A stretch of 64,000 nucleotides of DNA, from NCBI RefSeq assembly GCF_019355555.1, contig NZ_CP072141.1, positions 986,001 to 1,050,000 on the forward strand, in the 5' to 3' direction. The translations under genes were made by a program, and so were the position numbers. The notes beneath the pieces were generated by a model. The model searched no databases, was not told where the DNA came from, and worked only from the letters and a program-made list of their open reading frames with translations. This stretch comes from Rhizobium sp. L51/94 (lineage in GTDB: Bacteria; Pseudomonadota; Alphaproteobacteria; Rhizobiales; Rhizobiaceae). This document shows, one piece after another, positions 26,182-36,120 of the stretch. Every line of letters begins with the position of its first letter. The stretch's first letter is position 1.

Positions 26182-27486
26182 GTGTCGAAGCGCAGTTTTT
26201 CCTTCCCCAGTGCCGAGATTCGCGCAAAGGCGATCGGTGAGATCCATTCGAGGCCCTATACGCTGCTCGCACTTCCGCGCGTCGTCTTCCAGATTGCCTT
26301 CCTGACGGAAGCAAATTTCACTGCCGACCACGCAATCCTCACGGATCTGTCGCTAGGGCAGGGTGTTCCGGCTCCGGCTGCCGATTCCAGCCATCATACG
26401 ATGACCTGGGGTGGCGGCACGTTGCGCTGGGAGCGTCATACGGAATTCTCGACCTATTTCTGGGACACCCCGGCTCCCGCGAAATTCGGCGGCGATATCC
26501 CGATCAATCCCTTTGGATCCCGCTTTGTAGCGCCCGGTCCGTTCATCTCCGGTGTCCGCATCGAGATCCGGCCTGCCACAGAGGTATCGGTTGATGTGAT
26601 CGAGAATTTCGACCTGACCAGTCTCTGTCAGAGCACCGTGGCGGACGGCAAGGCGACGATCGTGACCGACTTCCGCCAAGATGGTGATGGCCTCACCAAG
26701 TTCCTGATCCTCGACCGCGGTATGACGGATGCCGCCCGTGGCATGCTCACTCAGCGTATTCTCGATATCGAGACCTATCGCACGCTGGCGATGATGGGTT
26801 TGCCGCTTGCGCAGACCCTTTCCCCCGAGATCCGCCAGATCGAGAACAGCTTCACCGCCATCACCCAGGGCATGAAGCAGCACGCGCGTGACGAAGCCGA
26901 TGCGATGCTCGCCGAGATCACCCGCCTTGCTGCCGAACTGGAGGCAAATGCGGCGCTGAGCCTCTATCGATTCGGCGCCAGCCGCGCCTATTACGACATC
27001 GTCCTTGATCGTGTCGCCATGCTGGCGGAGAAGGGATTGCCCGGCAACGAGACGCTCGGTGCTTTCCTGCAGCGGCGCCTGGCGCCGGCCATGCGAACAT
27101 GCCAGTCCGTTGAAGTGCGGCAGGCCAACCTCTCGAGCAAACTGGCGCGCGCCAGCGGCCTGCTGCGCAGCTGGATCGACGTCGACCTGCAGAAGTTCAA
27201 CACCGAAATTCTGGCATCGATGGACAAGCGGGCGCATCTGCAGCTGCGCTTGCAGCAAACGGTGGAAGGCCTGTCGGTAGCTGCCATTTCCTATTATGTC
27301 ATCGGCCTGGTCGGCTATCTCGCCAAGGTCATCCACGCCATCGGTCTCAATATTTCGTCCGATACGCTGACGGGTGCCTCGGTGCCGTTCGTGATTGTCG
27401 GCGTCTGGCTTACGGTCCGGCGCATCCGGAGCCGGCATAGCGATGATCCCGTGCGTGCATCAGACAAACCCCGCTCCATCAACTAA
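26182..27486 (+). CDS. DUF3422 family membrane-anchored protein
   Basis: About 434 residues. The family signature is near the start (SFPSAEIRAKAIGEIHSRPY, LPRVVFQIAFLTE), with a conserved HTEFSTYFW further in. Two membrane helices lie at the C-terminus (ISYYVIGLVGYLAKVIHAIG; ASVPFVIVGVWLTV), with a basic tail, suggesting a cytosolic body anchored to the inner membrane. Function is unknown. GTG 26182 was preferred because GAGGG lies about 8 bases upstream and the family starts here; ATG 26119 and TTG 26113 are in frame. Confidence 0.8.
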   Translation: MSKRSFSFPSAEIRAKAIGEIHSRPYTLLALPRVVFQIAFLTEANFTADHAILTDLSLGQGVPAPAADSSHHTMTWGGGTLRWERHTEFSTYFWDTPAPAKFGGDIPINPFGSRFVAPGPFISGVRIEIRPATEVSVDVIENFDLTSLCQSTVADGKATIVTDFRQDGDGLTKFLILDRGMTDAARGMLTQRILDIETYRTLAMMGLPLAQTLSPEIRQIENSFTAITQGMKQHARDEADAMLAEITRLAAELEANAALSLYRFGASRAYYDIVLDRVAMLAEKGLPGNETLGAFLQRRLAPAMRTCQSVEVRQANLSSKLARASGLLRSWIDVDLQKFNTEILASMDKRAHLQLRLQQTVEGLSVAAISYYVIGLVGYLAKVIHAIGLNISSDTLTGASVPFVIVGVWLTVRRIRSRHSDDPVRASDKPRSIN

Positions 27487-27623
27487 AGACGCTCATTCTG
27501 GCGTTACTGCAGGAGCTGAATTTTCGATGCCGATGACCGGATCCGCAATGGAAAAGGCGGCGTCTGCTCTCGCTGACGTCGCCTCGTTGTATCGCGCTTT
27601 TCCATTGTATGCAGCGAACTGCT

Positions 27624-27854
27624 TCAGTGTTGTTTTTGCATCCGGCTCTTGATCTCGTCGATACGCTTGGACGCCTCTGCCTTGGAGAGCTCTTCGGAAA
27701 AAGCATCCGGCTCGTGCGCCTGTTCCGTCAACGTTTTCAAATAGGACTTCTGGGCACCGGTCATCGGTTCGTCGCCGGTGACCCAGTCGTCCGGATCCTT
27801 TTCCGTGTTGGAGGAAGGGTCCGGATCGGTCTTTGGATTGTGCTCGTCTATCAT
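27624..27854 (-). CDS. DUF3072 family small protein
   Basis: 76 residues, highly charged and soluble. A short N-terminal spacer (NPKTDPDPSSNTEKDP) is followed by the DUF3072 core DDWVTGDEPMTGAQKSYLKT and LSKAEASKRIDEIKSR. AGGAGG lies upstream of the start. The core resembles SAP-like helical linkers, but function is unknown. Confidence 0.8.
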   Translation of the reverse strand: MIDEHNPKTDPDPSSNTEKDPDDWVTGDEPMTGAQKSYLKTLTEQAHEPDAFSEELSKAEASKRIDEIKSRMQKQH

Positions 27855-27905
27855 TGCTAGCCTCCTTGTTTGTTCTCTTAACGTTCTTGAGGAGGCCAGG
27901 TTCCG

Positions 27906-28922
<1,017 letters not shown>

Positions 28923-28984
28923 TCAGCCCTGCAGGCGACGCAATACACCCAAGAGATAGGGCGCGGGAAAGCTTTTGAATATGG

Positions 28985-29002
28985 GTGCAAATTGCAATGC
29001 AC
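28985..29002. promoter_or_regulatory. Candidate LysR operator in the AKR/LysR divergent gap
   Basis: GTGCAAATTGCAATGCAC has arms GTGCA/TGCAC and contains the perfect palindrome TGCAAATTGCA (28986-28996). It fits the T-N11-A class of LysR sites and lies 20 bases before the regulator start. Confidence 0.45.
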
Positions 29003-29021
29003 TGTTCTATCATTTCGATCA

Positions 29022-29912
29022 ATGAACAGAACACAGCTCTCGCAACTGGCGGTCTTTGCCTCCGTGGCCGCCCATCGCAGCTTTCGTGACGCCGCCAAGG
29101 AGTTGGCGATCGCGCCGTCGGCTGTTAGCCATGCCATATCCAGCCTGGAGGCGAGCCTCGGCGTCCGCCTGCTGGCCCGCACCACCCGCAGCGTCGCGCC
29201 GACGGAGGAGGGGCAACGCCTGCTGGAACGCCTGCGCCCGGCGCTCGACGAGATCGGTATTGCGCTGGAGGCGGCCATCGACGCGCGCGACCGGCCCGCC
29301 GGCAACCTGCGCATCACCGCGCCCCGGTTCGCCTCGGACATCCTGCTTGGACCCCGCATCGGCGATTTCCTCAATGCCTATCCCGATATCACGCTGGAAA
29401 TCGCCAACGAGGATGGCTTCATCGACATCGTCGACCAGGGCTATGACGCGGGCATCCGGATGGAGGAAAGCCTCGATGCCGACATGATCGCTGTGCGCAT
29501 CTCGCCTGAGATGCGCACAGTCATCGCCGCCTCGCCCGGTTATTTCGCAAAGCATCCGATCCCCGTCCATCCCCGCGACCTCGTCGCACACCGCTGCATC
29601 AAGCGCCGCTTTTCGAACGGCTCGATCTATCGCTGGGAGTTCGACAAGGACGGAGAGGCTCTGGTGGTCGCGGTCGACGGGCCGCTCATCGTCGGTGAGG
29701 ATAGGCTTGCGCTACTGGCAGCGCTCAGCGGCGCCGGTCTAGCCTATCTCTTCAACATCCGCGTCGAGGACGAGGTGGCCGGCGGGCGGCTGGTCAGAGT
29801 GCTGGAGGACTGGTGCCAGCCCTATCCCGGTCCCTTCCTTTATTACCCGAGCCGCCGGCAACTGCGTCCGGCGTTGCGCGCCTTCATCGATTTCTTCAAG
29901 GTCGGCGGCTGA
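29022..29912 (+). CDS. LysR family transcriptional regulator
   Basis: 296 residues. The winged HTH is at 5-64 (FRDAAKELAIAPSAVSHAISSLE), and the periplasmic-binding-like effector domain at 90-296 (GNLRITAPRFASDILLGPRI). It is the CrgA/DsdC-like subgroup common in rhizobia. Its frame opens upstream at 28398, but only from ATG 29022 does it match the family. It probably controls the divergent aldo/keto reductase gene and itself; the inducer is unknown. Confidence 0.9.
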   Translation: MNRTQLSQLAVFASVAAHRSFRDAAKELAIAPSAVSHAISSLEASLGVRLLARTTRSVAPTEEGQRLLERLRPALDEIGIALEAAIDARDRPAGNLRITAPRFASDILLGPRIGDFLNAYPDITLEIANEDGFIDIVDQGYDAGIRMEESLDADMIAVRISPEMRTVIAASPGYFAKHPIPVHPRDLVAHRCIKRRFSNGSIYRWEFDKDGEALVVAVDGPLIVGEDRLALLAALSGAGLAYLFNIRVEDEVAGGRLVRVLEDWCQPYPGPFLYYPSRRQLRPALRAFIDFFKVGG

Positions 29913-29974
29913 GATGCAGCATTTCGGGTGGCCGGCATGAAAATGCCGCTTACCCTGGCGGGGAGGAGAGCGGC

Positions 29975-30586
29975 ATGAGAAAACCGGCATCTATGCGCGG
30001 GCTGGAAGACCTGGGGCGGGTGCGGCTGTCCGAAAACTTCTTCCTTCGCGATTTCCTGTATTCCGAAATAGACAGCCTTTACGGCATCCCCAATATCCCT
30101 GATGACCCCGCCCTTGCCATCGCGGCCGGCAGTCGGCTTTGCGCCGACCTGCTGGAGCCCCTGCAAGCGACCTTCGGAAGGCTGCATCTTCGCTCAGGCT
30201 ACCGCTCGCAGGCGCTTAACCGGTTCGGAAACGACAACAATCTGAACTGCGCTCGCAATGACGCCGCCGGCCATGTCTGGGACCTCAGGGATTCCAATGG
30301 CTATATGGGCGCGACGGCCTGCGTCGTCGTCCCCTGGGTGTGGGATCGCTATCAGGCACCGGGCGACTGGCAAAAGCTGGCATGGTGGATCCAAGACCAT
30401 CTGCCATACGCCTCCTTGCAATTTTTCCCGAAGCTCTGGGCCGTCAACATTTCTTGGCATGAGCGCCCGAAGCGATCGATCAACAGCTATGCCGAGCCGC
30501 GCGGCATCCTGACCCGGGAAGGTATGGCCAACTGGTTGGACGATCATTCGCGGTCGTATGACGGCTTTCCGCGGATCAGAGTGTGA
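29975..30586 (+). CDS. Peptidase M15-like (D-Ala-D-Ala carboxypeptidase fold) protein
   Basis: 203 residues. LHLRSGYRSQALNR matches the M15 substrate-binding Arg/Ser motif. Possible Zn ligands are His and Asp in GHVWDLRD and the late His in NISWHERPKRSINSY. A cytosolic protein is likely because no signal peptide is seen. FFLRDFLYSEIDSLYGIPN is a start shared with a rhizobial/phage-associated group of M15-like proteins. The GGGGAGGAGAG stretch upstream fixes ATG 29975. Catalysis is not certain. The end overlaps the convergent GNAT gene by 11 bases. Confidence 0.6.
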   Translation: MRKPASMRGLEDLGRVRLSENFFLRDFLYSEIDSLYGIPNIPDDPALAIAAGSRLCADLLEPLQATFGRLHLRSGYRSQALNRFGNDNNLNCARNDAAGHVWDLRDSNGYMGATACVVVPWVWDRYQAPGDWQKLAWWIQDHLPYASLQFFPKLWAVNISWHERPKRSINSYAEPRGILTREGMANWLDDHSRSYDGFPRIRV

Positions 30587-31019
30587 TGCGATAGCGTATG
30601 TGGCCGTCGCTCTGGACGAAGCGGTCGTATAGCTTGCGCGCAGTGCTGTTGGTCTCGTCCGTGTGCCAGTAGAGCCGCGTCCAGCCGCTGGCTTTGGAAA
30701 GTGCCACGAGGTCGTCGAGCAGTGCCTGACCTACGCCCCTGCCACGCACTTCCGCGTCGACGAACAGGTCTTCGAGGTAGCAATCGAGACCTGAGGTCCA
30801 CGTACCTTCGTGGGTCAGGCAAAGGGCGAAGCCCATCACCACGTCATCGACAACGGCCACTCGCATGAAGATCGCCGACGCCGGGTCGAAAACCCGGCGC
30901 CAAGTGAGATCGGTGATGTCGTCCGAGATGCCAACGCCATAGAAAGCGAGGTAGTCGGCCCAGAGTGCGCGCCAGCGGACCTCGTCTTCAGGCCTGGCTT
31001 CTCGGATCGTCACCGTCAT
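30576..31019 (-). CDS. GNAT family N-acetyltransferase
   Basis: 147 residues of the single-domain GNAT fold. YLEDLFVDAEVRGRGVGQALL is motif A with the acetyl-CoA loop RGRGVG, and TRLYWHTDETNSTARKLYDRF is motif B. It follows the second aldo/keto reductase at 13 bases, so the two are probably cotranscribed. GAGG precedes the ATG. The substrate is unknown. Confidence 0.87.
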   Translation of the reverse strand: MTVTIREARPEDEVRWRALWADYLAFYGVGISDDITDLTWRRVFDPASAIFMRVAVVDDVVMGFALCLTHEGTWTSGLDCYLEDLFVDAEVRGRGVGQALLDDLVALSKASGWTRLYWHTDETNSTARKLYDRFVQSDGHIRYRITL

Positions 31020-31032
31020 TTCGTCGTCCTCG

Positions 31033-31983
31033 TTATGCGCCTGCCTTGTCGAGCAGGGCCATCGCCTCAGGCGACAATGTCAGCTGCGCAGACTTCACCA
31101 AAGCCTCCAGCTGCGCAAGGCTGGTCGCTGAAGCAATCGGCGCCGTCACGGCCTTTTTCTGCTGCAGCCAGGCGAGCGAAATCTCCGCGGGGGTTGCCCC
31201 TGTCTCCTTGGCGACGGTATCGAGCGCCGACAGGATTCGAAGTCCCTTGTCGTCCAGATACTTTGCTACCCTGTCCTGGCGTGCCTTGCCCTCGGTGTCG
31301 GCTTTGCTGCGGTATTTGCCGGAGAGGAAGCCCGACGCCAGGCTGAAATAGGTGATGACGCCAATGTCTTCACGCATGCAGAGGTCGGCAAGCGGGCCTT
31401 CGAAACTCCCGCGATCATAGAGATTGTATTCCGGCTGCAGCACGTCGTAGCGCTGGACGCCGGCCTTTTCTGCAGCATCCAGCGAGGCCTGCAATTGCGC
31501 CGCGTCGAGATTGGAGCAGCCGACCGCGCGGATCTTGCCCTGCTGGCGCAGCTTGGCATAGGCACCCAGAGTTTCCTCGTACGGCGTCTCCGGGTCGGCC
31601 CAATGGGATAGATAGAGGTCGATGTAGTCGGTCTGCAGCCGCCTCAGCGAATCTTCCACCGCCTTCAGGATGTAGCTTTCCTTCAGGCCCTTTTTGCCGG
31701 GGCCCATTTCTGAGCCCACCTTGGTGATGATGATCGCCTTGTCGCGCGCCACATGCCCCTGTTTCAGCCACTTGCCGATGATCTCTTCAGAATCGCCACC
31801 TTTGTTGGTGGGCACCCAGCGCGAATAGACGTCGGCCGTATCGATGGTGTTGAAGCCGGCGCCGAAGAAGGCGTCGAGAATGTCGAAGGACGTCTTCTCA
31901 TCGGCAGTCCAGCCGAAGACATTGCCGCCGAAGACGATTGGCGAAATTGAAAGTCCTGTTTTACCGAGTGGGCGCATCTGCAT
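31033..31983 (-). CDS. Aldo/keto reductase
   Basis: 316 residues. The start is MRPLGKTGLSISPIVFGGNVFGW. Catalytic Asp/Tyr lie in NTIDTADVYSRW, Lys in IIITKVGSEMG and His in YLSHWADPETPYEET. The NADPH site is PIASATSLAQLEALVK. It resembles the GSP69/YhdN-like AKR11 group. It is paralogous to the AKR at 27906 but differs enough to suggest separate substrates. CAGGAGAG precedes the ATG. Cotranscribed with the GNAT gene. Confidence 0.9.
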   Translation of the reverse strand: MQMRPLGKTGLSISPIVFGGNVFGWTADEKTSFDILDAFFGAGFNTIDTADVYSRWVPTNKGGDSEEIIGKWLKQGHVARDKAIIITKVGSEMGPGKKGLKESYILKAVEDSLRRLQTDYIDLYLSHWADPETPYEETLGAYAKLRQQGKIRAVGCSNLDAAQLQASLDAAEKAGVQRYDVLQPEYNLYDRGSFEGPLADLCMREDIGVITYFSLASGFLSGKYRSKADTEGKARQDRVAKYLDDKGLRILSALDTVAKETGATPAEISLAWLQQKKAVTAPIASATSLAQLEALVKSAQLTLSPEAMALLDKAGA

Positions 31984-32157
31984 GCCGCTCTCCTGAATGA
32001 AGTGGGACGCTGAAAAATTGGCGCAGCGCTAAGCCGCCCTGCCTATGTAGGGCCTGGACGTCGCTAAGGAAACCGGACGTCGGTGAATTGCCCCGCCGCC
32101 GTTGCGCGCTACCTCAACGCTGCCTATGATCAGGCGAAAGAGGATGAGGAGATATCG

Positions 32158-33144
32158 ATGTTGCGTTTTGGAATTCTGTCGACGGCCAAGATCGGTCGCG
32201 AACTCGTGGTGCCGGCCATTCAGGATGCGGAAAACTGCGTAGTCACCGCCGTTGCCAGCCGCGAGCTCGCTCGCGCTCGAGAAATGGCGGACCGCTTCTC
32301 CATTCCGCACGCCTTCGGCTCCTACGAGGAGATGCTCGCCTCCGACAAGATTGACGCCGTCTACATTCCGCTTCCGACATCGCAGCATGTCGAGTGGTCG
32401 ATCAAGGCCGCCGATGCAGGCAAGCACGTGCTCTGCGAAAAGCCGATCGCCCTCAAGGCTGCCGAGATCGACAGCCTGATTGCTGCCCGTGATCGCAACA
32501 AGGTGCTGGTGAGCGAAGCTTACATGGTGGTGTATACGCCGGTCTGGAAGAAGGTGAGGGAACTGCTTGCCGAGGGCGCCATCGGCCGCCTGCGGCATGT
32601 GCAGGGCGCTTTCACCTATTTTAATCGCGATGCCGGCAACATGCGAAACATTCCAGCACTCGGCGGCGGCGGCCTCCCTGATATCGGCGTCTACCCGTCG
32701 ATCACCACACGCTTTGCCACGGGCAAGGAGCCGCAGCGCATCCAGGCGGTCACCGAGCGCGATCCCGAGTTCGGCACTGACATGTACTCCAGCGTCAAGG
32801 CCGATTTCGGCGACTTCGAGATGAGCTTCTACATCTCGACGCAGATGGCCAGCCGGCAGATCATGGTCTTCCACGGCACGGACGGCTTCATCGAGGTGAA
32901 ATCGCCGTTCAATGCTGACCGCTACGGCGCTGAAGAGGTCGAGCTTGCCAACCGCAGCCACGGGCAGTCGCAGATCTTCCGCTTCCCCGACAGCCGCCAG
33001 TACAAGCTGGAGGCGGAGGCCTTCGCCGATGCTGCTACCGGTGGGGCTTCAGAGGTGGTGACGCTGGAAAGCTCGAAGAAGAACCAAGCGATGATCGACG
33101 CGATCTACCGCGCCAGCGAAAAAGACGGCTGGGAAACAGTCTGA
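32158..33144 (+). CDS. Gfo/Idh/MocA family NAD(P)-dependent oxidoreductase
   Basis: 328 residues. The Rossmann domain starts [20 protein letters not shown], and the EKPIA motif is in [11 protein letters not shown] (residues 98-108). The C-terminal domain begins GALIG-like at [14 protein letters not shown], with the catalytic Asp/His-type pair in [10 protein letters not shown]. It probably oxidises a cyclic sugar or sugar alcohol. ATG 32158 has GAGGAG upstream. No sugar ABC transporter is next to it. Confidence 0.9.
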   Translation: MLRFGILSTAKIGRELVVPAIQDAENCVVTAVASRELARAREMADRFSIPHAFGSYEEMLASDKIDAVYIPLPTSQHVEWSIKAADAGKHVLCEKPIALKAAEIDSLIAARDRNKVLVSEAYMVVYTPVWKKVRELLAEGAIGRLRHVQGAFTYFNRDAGNMRNIPALGGGGLPDIGVYPSITTRFATGKEPQRIQAVTERDPEFGTDMYSSVKADFGDFEMSFYISTQMASRQIMVFHGTDGFIEVKSPFNADRYGAEEVELANRSHGQSQIFRFPDSRQYKLEAEAFADAATGGASEVVTLESSKKNQAMIDAIYRASEKDGWETV

Positions 33145-33158
33145 TCCATCGATAAAAC

Positions 33159-33620
33159 TCAGCGGCGGAAGACGAAGCGGGAATAGCCGAAAAAGCTGAA
33201 CGCCGTCGCCGCCGCCGAGGCCATTACCAAGGCAAAGGTCGGACGCAGGATCGGGATGGTGATCAGCAGCCCGGAATAGATGCCGTAATTGATCAGCGCC
33301 GAAACAACTCCCACCGAGCCGTACCTAAACCCCTCGACGGCCAGCGACTGGCTGGATTTTTCGAAGGTAAAGCTGTGGTTGAAGAACCAGGTCGCCAGCA
33401 TCGCCGACGGAATGCTGATGGCACGGGCGCCAAAAGGCCCAATCGGGGTGAAATGCAGGAGCAGCATCAGCAGGCCACCATCGACGACGAAGCCGATACT
33501 GCCGGCGATGGCAAACCAAAACAGTTTTTTCATGCTGCACCGCTGCAGCTGAAATCGGGTGCCGGGCGAGGGTTGGTGATATCGGTGGTCAACGGCTGGA
33601 GCATCGGCTTGGTCGCTCAT
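33159..33620 (-). CDS. GtrA family membrane protein
   Basis: 153 residues in the long form, four membrane helices. MKKLFWFAIAGSIGFVVDGGL is the classic GtrA beginning, and ATWFFNHSFTFEK the conserved loop. GtrA proteins are thought to flip undecaprenyl-linked sugars across the inner membrane for surface glycan decoration. The start may instead be ATG 33533, which would give 124 residues; neither start has a clear ribosome binding site. The large GT-C-like gene is divergent 176 bases away, so a flippase/transferase pair is plausible. Confidence 0.82.
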   Translation of the reverse strand: MSDQADAPAVDHRYHQPSPGTRFQLQRCSMKKLFWFAIAGSIGFVVDGGLLMLLLHFTPIGPFGARAISIPSAMLATWFFNHSFTFEKSSQSLAVEGFRYGSVGVVSALINYGIYSGLLITIPILRPTFALVMASAAATAFSFFGYSRFVFRR

Positions 33621-33796
33621 TCATAACGTCGTTGGTGCGGTGGCCGATACAAAGCGTCTCGGCAACCAGTGTCTCCCCTGACCATCCCACCAATTTGTCA
33701 ATATTTCCTGACGGATGATGGCCGGCAACTTTACGCTTTCTTGAGGCTGGAACGGTAGTTTCGTCTCTGCAGCAAGTAAGGGTACGGGATCACGAC

Positions 33797-35638
33797 ATGA
33801 CTGGTGTGACGGATATGCGGCCGATCGAAGGCATCGACGGAAAAACAGCAACCGCGTCGCTCTGGTCGAGCGCCTGGTTCGTGATGCTGGCCTACAGTCT
33901 GGTGGTTATTCTCGTCCTGCTGTTCCTCAACCGCAATGCCGTCGATTATATCGGTGCCGACAACGACGATGCCATGCGCCTCGTCGAAGTCCGCGACCTG
34001 CTTGGCGGCCAGGGCTGGTTCGACATGATGCAATACCGGCTAGGCCTCGACGGTGGGACGCTGATGCACTGGTCCCGCTTCATAGACTTGCCGATTGCGA
34101 GCCTGATCGTTTTATTCCGTCTGTTTGTATCCCCGGAGCGGGCAGAGGTGCTCGCCGTCACTGTCTGGCCGTTGTTCCTTGTGTTGCCGTTCATGGGCAG
34201 CATGGCGCTTCTCGGGCGTCGGCTGGGCGGACTGCCAGGCCTGCACGTCACGCTCGTCCAGACCGCATTTTTGATCATCACCTCCGTTCGCTACCTGCCG
34301 GGGTCGATCGATCACGACAACGTCCAACTTGGCCTTGTCGCACTGATCGTCGCCATGCTGGTCGACGAGCGGTTTCGAGCCTCGAGCTTCGCCATTGCTG
34401 CGCTGGCCTCGGCCCTCGCCATCGGCATAGGCGCCGAAACGACGCCTTTCGTTGCCGTCGCCTGCATCGTGGTCGCAACGCTCTGGGCCTGGGAGGGAAA
34501 AGTTTTCGCACCGGCCGCCGCAGCCTTTGCGCTGACCTTGACCGTCGCCATCAGCGCTGCGTTCTTTGCAACGGTGCCACCGCATTTCTATTCCATGGTC
34601 ACCTGCGACAATCTTTCGCTCGGCTTTTACGGCATCACTGCTGTCGGCGGGGTGGGTCTGCTGCTCTCAGCGCTGTTTGCCAGCCACCTGCCACGCCAGG
34701 CACGGTTTGCAGTTTTGGTTGCAAACGGTGTTGCCGTGGCAGTCGCCACAGTGCTGCTTGCCCCGCAGTGCCTAGGTAACCCGCTGGGTGGCCTCGATCC
34801 GATGCTGGTCGAACTCTGGCTCAACAGCGTCAGCGAGGCGCAGTCCATCGTGACGCTCAGCGTTACAGAACCGACAGCGCTTGGCGCGTTCTACGCCGTC
34901 GGCCTGCTCGCAATCGCGGTCTGCGTCCTCAGGATTGTCCGCCATGAGAGGCCGCAACTGCACGCTGTTTTGCTGGCGCTGCTCGCGGTCAACTGGATCA
35001 TTGCGCTGGTGCAGGTGCGCGGCGCAGTCTTTGCCAACCTGCTCGCCATTCCGCCGCTGACGCTTTTCGTCCTCGACCTCAGGCGTGTTTCCAATGCCGA
35101 TTCCGAGGACATTCGCGCAGCATTCTTTTACGTGGTCGGAGTGTTGATCTCGGTACCTGCGGTCTGGGCGGTCGGCGGTGGCCTTGCCGATAGCAATGTC
35201 GGCAATATCTTCTCGAAGACGCCGGCCATTGCAGATGTCGCAGCCGACCAGAGCAAATGCTCCTCGAAGGACGCCCTCGCTCCGCTCGCAGCGCTCGATC
35301 CGGGCGTGGTCGTCGCGGCCTCCAACCTGGGCTCACCGATCCTGCGCTTTACGCGGCATCGTACGCTGTCGGGCCCATACCATCGGGACGCCGATGGTAT
35401 GCTGGCGGAAATGAAGATCGGCCTTGCCACGCCGAAGGATGCGCAGGCCCTGTTGCAGCAGGCCGGTGTGACGCTGCTTGCCTATTGCGCAATTGATCCG
35501 CAAGTCGAAAAGCTCTCGCAGCGGAGCCCTGACGGCCTCTATGCGCAACTAGCAAAGGGTAACGTGCCTGCCTATCTGGAGCCACTCTCGGTAAAACAGG
35601 GTCCGGACATAAAGTTCTTTCGCGTCAGGCAGCCCTGA
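33797..35638 (+). CDS. Polytopic GT-C-like membrane protein
   Basis: 613 residues. About 12 membrane segments occupy 25-460, followed by a soluble, probably periplasmic domain of 150 residues. The first external loop reads YIGADNDDAMRLVEVRDLL with WFDMMQYRLG and MHWSRFID, an acidic arrangement like the first loop of STT3/PMT-type (GT-C) transferases, which use lipid-linked sugars. The later domain has Cys pairs (QSKCSSKD; YCAID). It probably transfers a sugar from a polyprenyl phosphate to an outer-face acceptor. The divergent GtrA gene supports this. Family assignment is by pattern only. Confidence 0.65.
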   Translation: MTGVTDMRPIEGIDGKTATASLWSSAWFVMLAYSLVVILVLLFLNRNAVDYIGADNDDAMRLVEVRDLLGGQGWFDMMQYRLGLDGGTLMHWSRFIDLPIASLIVLFRLFVSPERAEVLAVTVWPLFLVLPFMGSMALLGRRLGGLPGLHVTLVQTAFLIITSVRYLPGSIDHDNVQLGLVALIVAMLVDERFRASSFAIAALASALAIGIGAETTPFVAVACIVVATLWAWEGKVFAPAAAAFALTLTVAISAAFFATVPPHFYSMVTCDNLSLGFYGITAVGGVGLLLSALFASHLPRQARFAVLVANGVAVAVATVLLAPQCLGNPLGGLDPMLVELWLNSVSEAQSIVTLSVTEPTALGAFYAVGLLAIAVCVLRIVRHERPQLHAVLLALLAVNWIIALVQVRGAVFANLLAIPPLTLFVLDLRRVSNADSEDIRAAFFYVVGVLISVPAVWAVGGGLADSNVGNIFSKTPAIADVAADQSKCSSKDALAPLAALDPGVVVAASNLGSPILRFTRHRTLSGPYHRDADGMLAEMKIGLATPKDAQALLQQAGVTLLAYCAIDPQVEKLSQRSPDGLYAQLAKGNVPAYLEPLSVKQGPDIKFFRVRQP

Positions 35639-35667
35639 ATTCCGGTTTTCCGATGGCGTCGGCCAAC

Positions 35668-35898
35668 CTAGGCGACGCGGGGCTTCTGCAGCAGGAGAAG
35701 CAGGGCAACCTGCCCTGCAAAGGCTGAATTGAAGCCTGCAATCGCCAGCAACAATGAAACAAGGGAAGCTCCTGCCGGAGACAGCAATGCCGCGGCAGCG
35801 AAGGCGACACCTATCAAGGCGGCCGAAAGCACTATGCTTGCAACGGACCGTGTCAGGGACACGGCAACGCCGATTGCCAAGGCAACCACGAAGACCAT
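35668..35898 (-). CDS. Small three-helix membrane protein, unknown
   Basis: 76 residues, almost wholly hydrophobic, with about three membrane segments (VFVVALAIGVAVSLTRSVA; VLSAALIGVAFAAAAL; LVSLLLAIAGFNSAFAG) and a short KPRVA tail. AGGAG lies 8 bases before ATG 35898. It is convergent with the GT-C-like gene. It resembles exopolysaccharide-associated small membrane proteins in rhizobia, but no firm family is recognised. Confidence 0.6.
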   Translation of the reverse strand: MVFVVALAIGVAVSLTRSVASIVLSAALIGVAFAAAALLSPAGASLVSLLLAIAGFNSAFAGQVALLLLLQKPRVA

Positions 35899-36120
35899 CT
35901 GGGAAACTCCTGTAGAAGATAGTCCCGGATATACCCGGATCTCACTAAGAAACACTGAAACAGCTCGTTCAAAGTGTTTGCAACGGCTGAAAACTGCGTC
36001 GTTCTATAACAGGACAAGCCCAATCTTCTGATCTTGTTAATGGCTTGCCGGATGGCTGAAAACTGCGGGTGAAGGCGGTCGGATGGCTGATCTTGGCGCA
36101 CAGTTGCGCTAAAAGAATGC

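Noticed and set aside
26012..26314. 100-codon minus-strand frame after pheT
   Set aside because: Overlaps the inverted repeats and the DUF3422 gene, Arg/Ser-rich shadow composition.
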